DNA from: Spirodela intermedia
Lineage: Eukaryota > Streptophyta > Magnoliopsida > Alismatales > Araceae
Length of the DNA: 64,000 nt
Direction: 5' to 3'
Assembly (NCBI GenBank): GCA_902729315.2
Contig: LR746281.1
Span: 2,974,501 to 3,038,500, forward strand
Part shown: positions 50,701 through 60,839 of the stretch, piece after piece
How the letters are laid out: every line of letters begins with the position of its first letter
Numbering within the stretch: position 1 is the stretch's first letter
Translations under genes and position numbers: made by a program
Notes under the pieces: generated by a model
Seen by the model: only the letters and a program-made list of their open reading frames with translations
What the model was told of the DNA's origin: nothing
The model's database searches: none

Positions 50701-53700
50701 TCCTTCAACAACATTGGCAGTCATAAGAAGACGATCATGAAGTGCATAACACTTATCTCTTGTGTGCCCCTTTTTGTCACAAAATGTGCACTCATATTTT
50801 TTATGTTCTCCAAATGCTCTACCTTCACTTCCCCCTCTTCCAAAGTGATCACTATGAATAAGCCCATGAGAGGGTTGCTAAGTAGACACTAACATTGTGT
50901 TCTCCACAAGGGTTGTGGTCTTTAGAATGCCATGATCTAGAAGAGCACGAGAGACACATTAATAGGCTTCAGCAAGTGTTGACAGTTCAGTCCCTACTAA
51001 TCTCTAATTATGAATGTTCTAATACTCGGGGCAAAGTCCATTAAGGAACTTGACCATGGCCATTTGATCTCACTGCTTCTACATCATTTGTAGGTTAGCA
51101 GATAAAAAAGTAATGAGTTGAGATCTTGAGTAAGATGTGGGATCTCACCAAAATATTGACTCAGATCTGTATCACCTTGCTTCAATTCATAATACATCAT
51201 ATCATATCATATATCTGAAAAATATTGTTAGAATACATCAATGCGAGATGATCCCACGTCGTGTTGCATGTCTCTATATTACACACCAACTGGGCAATCT
51301 GAGTCTCCATAGAATTTCACAATAGATTTAGGACTGCATCATACTACTCCCATTGAACATAGAGATTAGGGTTAGATGACACTCCTTCAATTAGATGATT
51401 AATCTTGCCTTGTCTCTTGAAATAAATTCTCTTTGATCGTTGCTAATGATGATAATTCCTTCCCATTAGCTTCTGACTTATTATGAAGTTATCCTATATG
51501 GTAAGTGAAACAATAGGTTTCTGTCCTTCTGCCATAGTTGACCGCTGACCAGCAAATGTTGAAGGAGATGACAGTGATGGTGGTAGTGACGGGAGATAGG
51601 AAAGTTCCAACAACGTTGATGGCAAATAGAAGCGGCGACTGTGACAATAGTTGTGGAGAAAAAATGTCGGTGAAAGACATCCTTTGCCAGATAGATGCTT
51701 GGTGAAGGCTGCACAGCTCACCAAAAAAAAGGACGATAAAGGTGGAAAAATCTCATTGGAAAAAAACATTGTGGAGGTAGAAAACCTCATTAGAGAGAGG
51801 ACACGACAGAGGAGAAAACCTCGCCAGAAAAGAAACACAACAGAGGTGGTAAAACCTTGCTGAAAAGAGGCACAATGCTAATAACTTTGGCAGACTTTGG
51901 CGGATGGCATTAGTGACAATGGTGTCAACCTATTATAGTGCCGTAGAAGGGTTTGAAACCCTAACCACACTTTGATACCATGTAGGAAGTGGAAAGCCAA
52001 CCATAATGATCACAGTCTAGGATTTATATCCTAACCTTAGAGGGTGTGTAATGGACCACAATAAGTTTGGCCACTAGGGTGGGCCGTAACATAAGGTGCC
52101 TATTACATTTAACAATAACCAATATCATAAAATATCTTTTTGGATGGCTTGATTTTCGTGGTTTCATTTTCATATACTCTATCCTTGAAGGAACTTTGTA
52201 GAAAAATTTATGAAATATTAGAGTTTAATGGAATCTTGTATCTTGATGTTGCTTTAATCCAATCTTCTTTCCACTTTTTATCCAATCCTCATATGTTACA
52301 AGTGTAAACATTTTTTTCATCAGTATGGTTATTGCGATCTATTTGAAAATTTTATTTTTATTGAGCCGCTTCTAAATGTTCAAAAATATTTCTTCCTAGG
52401 GTTTGCCTTGTCACCTGTACTTTGATCTGGAATTTAATAAGAGAGACAACCCTGAAAGAAATGCTGATGAAATGGTTGATATCTTGGTGTCAGTTATATT
52501 TTCTGTTTTATTTGATAAATATTCTATTGAAGGAAAACAAGATTGGATTATGGAATTGGATTCATCTACTGTTGGTATGTTCCTATGCACGTCTTGTTTT
52601 GTGGCATTTACATTTTCTTAATTCATCTTGACTTGTGGATCTGAGTCTAAATGTTTGTGGTCCTTTTCTTTATTTCTGTATATAAATACTAGCATTTTAG
52701 TGCAGTTCTACAATGCTTAAATTGGTGAAGAGGTTTTCAAGTTACAAACAATAAGGTCTTCCTCATGTCTCTAATAATTCATGTTCACTTCTTGTTAGAA
52801 ACACATTTTGAGCATCCCTACTATTTTTCTTCTCTCTTTCGTTCAGGAAAACATTATTTACTTTCTGAGTTTTAAAATACATGATACTTTGAGGATTTGG
52901 TTATGATTGTAGATGGTGAAAATCACAAATCAATCACTAATGACAGCAGTCTAGGGTTTATATCCTAATGCTAGAGGTAGTGTAAGGGGCCATGACATGT
53001 TTGGCCCATTACCACTTGATGACTGTCCACTAGGTGAGCTGTGACATAAGAAACCCATTACATTTAGCAATGATAGTTTGTGTTCAATGGAGACAGTGAG
53101 TTTAATGGGGTGGGAAGAAACTAGTTAGTATCCATCTATGATTTGCTCACTTTTTCTTTTCCTAGTGTAATATTACAAATGGTAGAAAATAAGTATTTTG
53201 TTACTGATAATTTTTTTTAATGTGTTTTAAATTTCAATGGTATTAATTTCATAGGCTTCATTGGTATAGTAGCACTAGTCTTTTTAACATTAGGATGATA
53301 AACGAAAATGGTGATTCCTTTAGTTGTTTCAAATATTTTTTCTATTTTAAATTTTCATTATTTTTATTTTTCTTATTTTGAATCTGTCGTGAACAGTGAT
53401 TCAAATCCTATGAGGATATGCAGAAGAAAAACTCAACTCGTATTCACATCATGGATGACTGTTATTTACCAGGACCACAAAACAAGGAAATGACATAACA
53501 AGTAGGAAACCGACAAACTATTAACTGGTCCAACTAAGACCCGAACTCCTAATAATACATTCTTTTCCATAAAATCTACTAGCAATGTGAAATCTGTTCT
53601 TTTCATTGGATTAACTGGTTCTAATTCTATATGCTTCACATAAGAACAGGGTCTTAATCTTCAGAAAAATGTAGGAATTTCTGTTTGGTTCTAGATAACA

Positions 53701-56700
53701 AGTTACTCGTACAAATAATAGGGTTGCTCTTAGTCTTAGAGCAAGAGATGGAGCATAGAATCCTCCTAACTCTAGGGCAACGAAAGAATGTTCCACATTG
53801 TCAGTTTTGTTGTTGACTTTAAGTTGAACCCAACGTATGAAAATTCCAGGTACCTTAGGTACAGTCTCCATAAAACTTCAAAGTAATATCAGGTCACACT
53901 GTTATCTGTCGGGTGGGGATGGAGTTGGAATTGGTTTGAATTTGCTACCCAGATCAATAGTTGACAAGCCATAATGGTGAGTGGAAGGTGACCTCCTCGT
54001 GTAGGTGACCATGTATGTCTTGTGCTTTACCTTTCACGCCTAAGTCTGCCTGGCTCTTTTGTTATGACATTGACCATCTAACTGTAATTTTTCATGCTTG
54101 AATTTCTTGTGGTATATATTATTCTAGTAAGTAATGTGCTCCTAGCCAAGTGGCATGAATAAGGCTTTTCAATAGGGTTCATTATTTCAAGGAGAGTAGT
54201 TTATGGTCGTGGACTAACTCAACCTCAATCATTATCATGTCTCATTGCTTTTTGAATGACTAGTTATAGTCTGTCAATTTTCCATCTCCCTTGTCAATTT
54301 CTTGTAGAACAGCCTGGTGACTAAATGAACAGCATCCTGGTACTCTACTCAATTGTTATTATTATAATGGTTCTTAAGAACGATGAGTATGTTTTTCCAA
54401 CATATTTCATCTTCATTTTCCATCGTGCTGGTGCTGAGAGCCAAACTAATCTGAAAGAAAAATGAAATGACTCATGTCTTTGGTGTTCATTTCTTATGAC
54501 TTTTGTTTCTGTCTTTGATAGAAAAATTTTCCCGTCATTTGATCATCAGAATACCTCAGACAGCATTCAAGGACAATGGTCATATTGGAGCATTCGTCTC
54601 TGAGGTACTGACTATTTGATCACTTGTACCCCCTCCAAACTGTTGTATCCTACTTTAGTTCCTAATCAGGTACCTCTTTTAATGATGACAAATAATCAAG
54701 GATTGTATGCCAGCAAACATGCGAGAGTTGCTTTTTAGATGTATTTTACACCGCCATACTAGTTAATGTCTTGCTTAACCCATCATCAGGGCTGTCAACC
54801 TGCATCCGTATTATAGGTCTTACATTCTTAGAGGACTAACTGTAAAGCAAGGTTATTTTTGTTTTAAAGTCTTGTAAACTGATTGAATAAGAATCTTTAT
54901 CGTGTCATACATAATAAACAATATCACCTGACATGTAACTAAGGTGCCTTCACTGTCTAAACAAAGCATATCACAATGTAAATCATCCTTATGCATGTAT
55001 TAACATAATTAGCAGATAGACTTATCATCAATTCAATGTGTTTAGAAAACTAAATCTTCTGATGAAACCATCACCAAATAAAAAAAATTGTATTTAACGT
55101 TTTTATATCTCCTCATTTTCGTTTTTTATATATGACAATTATATTTCCATTTGTGACACACTTGGGCATGGTCAGTGCAAGAGCTTTATTTATATTCAAA
55201 AACCAATCTCAGACTATCGCTCACGCCTTAAGACAATTTCATTCCACTGTCTTTCAGTCTTCTCTGTCTTTTTAGGATACTACAGGGATATAGATCATTA
55301 TCTTTCATCCATTAGCCTTATGACATTATCCTTTCAGTTTTCCTTATTCATACTTGTGCATACATAGTTCTCAATTTTTGTATTTCTCTTGAACCTATCA
55401 TCTCATTTCTCGTAGTTTGACCTTCACTTAGGCCCCTAATCTGGTCTGCACTCATATTCGAAGCTACCACTTTGAATACGATATAGTTGGGAGAGTGTGT
55501 TGAACTAGCCTTTTTTACCACTTTGGACCCAAGGCCTAGCTCATCTAGCATGTCCTCCTCTCCAGTAGTTGTAGAAAATATGCAGGAAGATACCCATTGT
55601 CTGCATAAACTAAGCAGGAGGTCAAAGCCACAGGCACTGTTTTCTATCACCTTATTCTACCATTTATGATCACAACTCAGCCAAGTCCCTTTCTGTCATT
55701 GCCTTGGCAAGCATCTGCAGTCTCTCCTTCATTATCACTGCTGTTGTTATTCTTGCCCCACCAAAATGAGGAGAGTGAGAGAGATGTGAGAGATGGAGAG
55801 TTATGGAGATGGAAAGGCTGAGGTAAAGTGTTAAGCTGGTAACAATAAAATATTGAAATATTGGTAGTGTGTCGTTTCTAATATTTTATCATATCTTACA
55901 TCTCCTTCATGGAAAAATATGCCAAAATATTAGGAAGATGCACTGAGTGCCATAATAATCAAAGAATCTGAACGTGGAGAATGATTACAGATATCAAATT
56001 GTCGCATAATCTCTCTTCTTCACCATCTTGTATGTCATGGATATTTATGGATGTTGGTGCTTTACCTGATTGGGTGTACTTAAAGTGAATAATAGTACTC
56101 AGTGTTAGAAGGAAAAGATTGATCACTAATCCATGGCTTTAGACTTTATCTGTAATAACACATTATTCCTTTAAATCTTTGGCAAGTGATAAAATGCTTG
56201 TGCTGCTAAATGTTTTCCTTGAATTGTCAAGGAAAGTTTTAGTTTCAGTGTTGGTAGACCATCATGCAAAACAGCTGCCTTTAGTTATTGTTTTTCTATC
56301 ATTTGGCTTTGTAAATGTTACTCATGCCTTGTTTATAGTAATATCTACCAGGTCAATGAATTTAGTTATGGAAATGAACTGAGGCTCGACCAATTTAGGT
56401 GGGGATGCAGCTGTTCATGTGATTTCACATGAACTTTTTCGATTGGCGAAAATAGTTTAGGGACCCCTTTGTTGGGTTATCCAGAGTCATAGGGCCGTGT
56501 GCACTAACCAGGCAATGTTTTTGTAAAGCTGTCTTTTTAATCTGGACGAGAATTTAGTCTTGCTTCATTAAGATGAACCTCTCGTTTACCTCCCTCTGAA
56601 TCATCATGGCTGGCTGTTTTAGCACTTCAATATTTGTAAAGCTTGCTCTGTTAACGGTTGATATCTGATACCCCTCCTAAATATCTATTGATTGGAAACT

Positions 56701-57160
56701 TTGCAAAATGACATGAAAGCTGCAACAGTAATGACCCTGTGTTGGTTGGAGTCAAATTTGGACACTCTAAGCATAATGATGGCTCCTCATGCTATGTAGT
56801 CTGCATGCAGTTTTCAAGTAATTGCTTCTTTACATCACAATCTCTGCATTGAAATAGAATGCTTATTTCTCATTTCAAAATCCCAGTATTTATTCTAGGC
56901 AAGTAGAGTAATGGGTGTTTGTTTGGTGTCATCGTGGTATTTACCAGCTATGCTCACGGATATGTTCAGCCAGTGACAAAGATCCACAACTTGAAAAATT
57001 GTTTATCAGAAAAAATATTTGCTCTGCTGAGTTGTCATCTCAGCTTTTTGTGGACACTGGTGTTTATTCAAGAAATCGGTGTTTCCGTTTAGTTTCCTCT
57101 TCAAAAGCTGGCAAGAATTCTGTACTTCTGCCTACCAGACGTTTCAGATCCAAGAACATG
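44774..57160 (+). CDS. PRIMPOL: PrimPol (DNA-directed primase/polymerase), exons 1-8, 3' end outside window
   Basis: Exons: 44774-44846, 45041-45177, 46288-46457, 46612-46758, 46889-46940, 52400-52574, 54522-54604 and 56948-57160. Junctions are GT..AG and phases agree; 350 residues result. PrimPol belongs to the archaeo-eukaryotic primase superfamily and reprimes DNA synthesis beyond lesions in nucleus and organelles. Motif I is YFDLEF (Asp202, Glu204), motif II is KFSRHLI (Ser255, His257) and motif III is LFVDTGVY (Asp315), followed by the nucleotide-binding [26 protein letters not shown] and [20 protein letters not shown] are further family landmarks. The N-terminus ([13 protein letters not shown]...TPQSAL) looks plant-specific. 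Exon 2 was placed because it supplies QSAL and corrects the phase between exons 1 and 3. The C-terminal zinc-knuckle exons are not seen before 64000. Introns 5 and 6 (5.5 and 1.9 kb) carry copia insertions, and intron 8 would too. Confidence 0.93.
46941..48593. other. Left part of PrimPol intron 5, no other gene seen
   Basis: AT-rich intron sequence from the donor GTAACG to the left end of the copia insertion. I recognise no domain or repeat in it. Confidence 0.55.
48594..48723 (-). repeat. 3' LTR of the copia element (minus sense)
   Basis: A 130-bp terminal repeat. The polypurine tract (48724-48736 on the minus strand) lies just inside and ATAAC lies outside. Confidence 0.9.
48992..51535 (-). 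pseudogene. Decayed copia gag-pol without integrase core
   Basis: In minus order: gag starts at 51535 ([12 protein letters not shown], soon interrupted by a stop). A CCHC zinc knuckle, C-x2-C-x4-H-x4-C, lies at 50790-50749. The protease has the [12 protein letters not shown] active-site region (about 50520-50485; DSG altered to DSS). The pre-integrase segment [13 protein letters not shown] follows (about 50110). The frame then passes almost directly to the RT start ([22 protein letters not shown], about 50015-49950), so the integrase catalytic core and C-terminus are missing. RT continues to [11 protein letters not shown] (active-site YVDD altered to YVND), then FLGIEA. RNase H contains SNADWA and [17 protein letters not shown] (49279-48992). 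Several stops and frameshifts exclude activity. Confidence 0.88.
51970..51980 (-). other. Primer-binding site of the copia element
   Basis: On the minus strand the bases directly after the LTR read TGGTATCAAAG, close to the TGGTATCAGAG complement of the initiator methionine tRNA 3' end used by plant copia elements. Confidence 0.85.
51981..52114 (-). repeat. 5' LTR of the copia element (minus sense)
   Basis: A 134-bp terminal repeat paired with 48594-48723, flanked inside by the primer-binding site and outside by ATAAC. Confidence 0.9.
52908..53069 (-). mobile_element. Solo LTR of the same copia family with 5-bp TSD
   Basis: The segment begins TGTAGATGGTGAAAATCAC, contains the family core CAGTCTAGGGTTTATATCC and CATTACATTTAGCA at its end, and matches the LTRs of the intron-5 element. 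It is flanked on both sides by ATGAT (52903-52907 and 53070-53074). No internal region follows, so it is a solo LTR left by recombination. It is about 30 bp longer than the other LTRs because of an insertion around 53000-53040. It lies in PrimPol intron 6, in the same orientation as the intron-5 element. Confidence 0.88.
54605..56947. other. PrimPol intron 7, no other gene identified
   Basis: A 2.3-kb intron. A minus-strand open frame of 100 codons (55650-55348) contains [17 protein letters not shown] and [14 protein letters not shown]. It looks somewhat protein-like, but I recognise no family. It may be a fragment of an unidentified element or chance. Confidence 0.4.
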
Positions 57161-57476
57161 GTATGCACTTTTTTAATAGATATAATCTCAGCATAGTAGC
57201 AATGATTAGCTTTTAACAATAACGAAATAATTTACCTGTCAATTTTATGTTTCCTTTGATAAAGTGTTTCTGAAATCAGATATATGACATACTATTATAA
57301 TGTCTCTTTCTTTTCCCAAATCCATTGATTTTAGAATTACATTTTTATCAAATTTCAATGCACATTTTTTTCCTATTTTGGCTAATGATTATCTGAGCTG
57401 GTTTAGATGTTCAGTTTGTTCTTCCTTACTCAGGCGAAGCTTAATTGCTTTTGATAATTCTCATTTTCAAATTCCT

Positions 57477-57712
57477 TTAGTTTTTCATTGTTGTCGGGAT
57501 GTGCCTAATACATTGTCTCATATACCTTACATTTCTTGTAGTTATATGTCTGTGTCTGTGTGTCTAGAACCTTCTAGGGGTCTGATATAAATACCAAACC
57601 TCATTTCCTTTGTAAGAGAGTTTTTCTTTCATTAAACATGAAGAGATTTTTTCTCTCCATGGATGCTGTGGTTACGTATTAGTGCACTGGATCAAGATTC
57701 ATATTTTCTACA
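57477..57712 (+). repeat. LTR of the second copia family, plus sense
   Basis: It shares GTCGGGATGTGCCTAA, CATATACCTTACAT, TCTAGAACCTTCTAGGGG and the ATAAATACC promoter region with the reverse complement of 60588-60829. The right end (CA before the primer site) is firm; the left end is approximate. Confidence 0.75.
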
Positions 57713-57960
57713 TGGTATCAGAGTGAATCCAGGTGCGATTGCTTTGTTTCTTCCTTCAACACTGATCTATGCTCTTACAGCTATGGTTCTTGTACCATCT
57801 TTTTTCATCTCCATTGAGATATGTTGACAAAATGCTGAATTTCGTGAATCCGGCCGGTTTTTTTAAATGAAAAATGTGGGAGACATTTCTTCATCCTCTG
57901 TGAGAGATCCTCCTTTCACAAGGGATTCTAGTCTTGGTCCTAGTGGTCCACAATTATTAC
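57477..57960 (+). mobile_element. 5' end of a second copia family: LTR, primer site and gag start
   Basis: The LTR runs from about 57477 to 57712 and ends TTTTCTACA. TGGTATCAGAG at 57713-57723 is an exact initiator-tRNA primer site. A gag start at 57867 (MKNVG, then SSLGPSGPQLL) matches the gag start of the minus-strand element at 60292. The sequence breaks off near 57960, where minus-strand integrase sequence begins. It is probably the 5' part of the plus-strand element that resumes at about 60840. Confidence 0.8.
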
Positions 57961-57974
57961 ATCCTCTCAAATAT

Positions 57975-60292
57975 ATCCTCAAATATATTTTGATTAGTAG
58001 CATAACCAAGAAATACATATTTAAGTGAGCTTAGTTCTAGTTTGCCTTTAGTTTGATTATGAACGAGAACAAAAGAGAACCAAATGTCTTAGGTTCTAGC
58101 CTAGTTTTAAATTGACAGTCTAGAAAATAGGTGGCTAATGAATCTAGCGGGCTGTGGAAGCCTAAGGTTCTAGATGGTAATCGGTTGATGAGGTATGTGG
58201 CTGTTAAAACAGCCTCACCTCAAAAAACTTTCGGTACATGATGTTGAAATAAAATTGATCGAGTGACTTCTAAAATATGCTGGTTTTTTCTTTTGACTAA
58301 ACTATTTTGCTGTGGAGTATAGACGCAAGAGGATTTACATTTGATACCCTCTGTTTGGAAGTATGAATTCAGATTTTGGCTAAAATACTCTTTAACATTA
58401 TCATATCTGAATTTTTTAATACTAGTGTTAAATTAGTTTTTATCATGACACAAAAAAATTTCAAAACATCACACTCATTAGATTTTTGTTTGAGAAGGAA
58501 AACCCACATACATCTTGTACGATCATCAATGAAATTGGTGAATCATTTATTACCACAAATGTCATTAATGGGACATGGTCCCCAAATGTCACTATGAATT
58601 AGGAAGAAAAGAACATCACACTTTTCCCTTTGAGATTAAAATGAAGTACATGTGTGTTTAAAAAGTTCACACACATTACATTTAAGAGTGTTCAAGGACA
58701 CCCTTTGAAATAAAGTAAGAAAAACTATTTTCAAAGTGCTAAAGGATGGATGAGCCATCCATTGGTGAAGTAATCGTATCTTAAGGGACATCTCCTAGAG
58801 GTTTTAAAGAGTGATCTGCTTCCACTAGATATGTTTGGCTCAATTCTTCTAAAAGATAAAAACCTTCATGTTCCCTAGTAACTCTAATCCTATGAGGATG
58901 TACCTTATCAAATATGACATAAACATCTTCATCAAAAAAGACATGATAACGTGAGTCTCTAACAAGTTTCTTAATTGAAATGAGGTTTGTAAATAACTTG
59001 AGGACATGAAGGACATTAGTAAGAACCCCAAGAAATTCAAGTCTAATGTCTCCTATACTTGTAATGGTTAGGAAAGATTTGTCTGTTGTAGTTACTTTTC
59101 TATCACTAAGATAGGGGTTGTATTTAGTAAAAAGATTGGAGTTCATCATGTGGTTCGTTGCTCTTGAGTCCATTACCTAATTATTAGAAATATCTCTAGA
59201 AGAGGCTCTAACTCTAAGAGAGTGGTGGAACATACCAGGCTAAATTGATGAGAATTGTGTCACTGTCGACTTCAGTTTTTTAACTCAATTTGAAGCCTCT
59301 CTATATCCTTAATCTGAGGAGAAGAAAAATGTTGATTGATTTGGGAATCTGAGAGCTGACTAGTTGATAATCTTGGTGCTAAATGTGTTTGACTGTCATA
59401 TTTTTCAGTGCTAAATTTTGTGATTTACCATACAACTTTTAGCATCTATCTCTAGTGTGACCACAGATTATCACCAAAATCAGTCTTCTGATTTCTTCCT
59501 TGGCCACGCTGAGGATGCTTAGCTTGATCTGTGGCTTTCTTTATAATTTCTCCATGTTTAATCATAAATGTAGTATTGTCAATTTTAAGTACTGATAACA
59601 TTAATTTCCAACGACTTTCCTCATTCAAAATGGTTTAAATAGCTTCATCCAAATCACATTTTCTTTTACGACTCAATCTGTTGTCTGAATTGATCAAAAA
59701 CAGAATTAAGTCTAGCCAAAAATTTAAACATTCTTCTTTGTTCTGATAAAATGTCATAAGACAGCAATTTCTGCAAGTTTTTCTGTATCAATACTAAGAT
59801 AATAATCGATTTCCTGCCATAAATTTTCAATTCTTCTACATCTTTAATCACAGATTTATTTCCTTGAATTGTGGACATAGATTTTGTCTCATGTTCATAT
59901 AAATGTGCCTCATTATTTCTTTGTGAGAATTTTGTGTGAACTGTTTCTCATAAATCTTTGACTAGAAATAGGAAGAAAAAGTTTCGAGTAATTTGGGGAA
60001 TCATTGTTCTCCAAAGCCAGGTTTTGATTAATGCATCTTCTCTCCATCTATGAAATTCACAAGACAATAGATCCAGTTTCCCATCAATCAGATGATGTAA
60101 CATCCCTCTTCTGGTCAAGACCTTTCGAACATATTTTGACCATTGAATTAGATTGTATCCAGTCAATTTGAACTCTGCAGGCATTGAAGGAAGTTCTGCA
60201 AGTAAGCTGGAGCCACTTGGACCAAGATTAACTTCCCTCATAGAGGTTGGATCCCACACAGATAATGAAAAATTGTGTCCCACATTTTCCAT
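57975..60292 (-). pseudogene. Decayed copia gag-pol (gag, protease, integrase)
   Basis: Gag spans 60292-59666 with a frame change (MENVG start; LTGYNLIQWSKYVRKVL; SEQRRMFKFLARL). A CGHTRDRC zinc-knuckle remnant lies at about 59465. The protease/pre-integrase frame (59173-58781) starts MDSRATNHMM, where family members have DSGATDHM. The integrase is recognisable from VYTPQQNSLVKRKNQHILE (about 58320-58265) through GEAVLTATYLINRLPSRTL, to a remnant of the KCIFLGY region (about 58020). Stops are present in integrase, so it is inactive. Confidence 0.82.
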
Positions 60293-60587
60293 TTAAAGAA
60301 AAAGTCCAAATTCACTAAAATACCAAATTTCGTGAACAAATATCAATAGAGACAAGAAAAAACGGTGCAAGAACTGTAATAGACGAGTAGATCAGTGAGG
60401 TAGCAAAAATGGAGCGACCACACCTGGATTCGTTCTGCAAGAGACATAGCAAAGGAGAAGAACCCTGGCCAGAAATGTATGATGCCAGTAACTCTAGCAG
60501 ACGATGGAGAAAGCATCAAGAAAGTAATGTCAACCTATGACAGTGCTGAAAAATAGGGTTTAAAACCCTAAAATTGCTCTGATACCA

Positions 60588-60829
60588 TGTAGTTGAGATA
60601 ACACACGGTCTGGAGCTCTGATAGACGCCCAGCACCTGTGGAAGAACAAAAACTTTATTGATCAAGAAACTCACATTACAAGGAGAGCAGGATCCAGTAT
60701 TTATACCAGATCCTTAGAAGGTTCTAGACATATTGATGTAGACACGAAAAGTAAAAGATATAAGAGGACATATCTGTAAACATGTAAGGTATACAAGTTC
60801 TTAAGTACATCTCGACAATAGTCTTGACA
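60588..60829 (-). repeat. LTR of the minus-strand copia element
   Basis: A 242-bp LTR. On its own strand it runs from TGTCAAGACTATTGTC to CTACA, and its U3/R region contains a GGTATAAATACTGG TATA box. It is homologous to the plus-strand LTR at 57477-57712. Confidence 0.82.
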
Positions 60830-60839
60830 CAAAAAAACC

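Larger units (their letters stand above)
48594..52114 (-). mobile_element. Ty1/copia retrotransposon with short LTRs and 5-bp TSD, integrase deleted
   Basis: Two direct repeats of about 130 bp (48594-48723 and 51981-52114) both begin TGTAGGAA and end TT(T)AACA, giving TG..CA ends. Both flanks carry ATAAC (48589-48593 and 52115-52119), a perfect target-site duplication. Adjacent to the right LTR is TGGTATCAAAG on the minus strand, matching the initiator-tRNA primer site, and adjacent to the left LTR is a GAGGGGGGGC polypurine tract. Transcription is therefore minus, opposite to the host gene. Inside lie remnants of gag, protease, RT and RNase H in copia order, with the integrase core missing. 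It is 3.5 kb long, shorter than a typical autonomous copia element. The LTRs differ at roughly 15% of sites by eye, so it is old. It lies in PrimPol intron 5. Confidence 0.92.
57965..60829 (-). mobile_element. Truncated minus-strand copia element of the second family
   Basis: On the minus strand the element begins with an LTR (60829-60588, TG..CA) and a TGGTATCAGAGC primer site (60587-60576). A gag frame (from 60292), zinc knuckle, protease and integrase follow in copia order. It ends abruptly near 57965 in the C-terminal part of the integrase region. RT, RNase H and the 3' LTR are missing. Its left break is fused to the gag start of a plus-strand copy of the same family. Confidence 0.83.

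Noticed and set aside
55348-55650. A 100-codon minus-strand frame in PrimPol intron 7
   Set aside because: No family could be named and there is no supporting context. It may be debris of an element.
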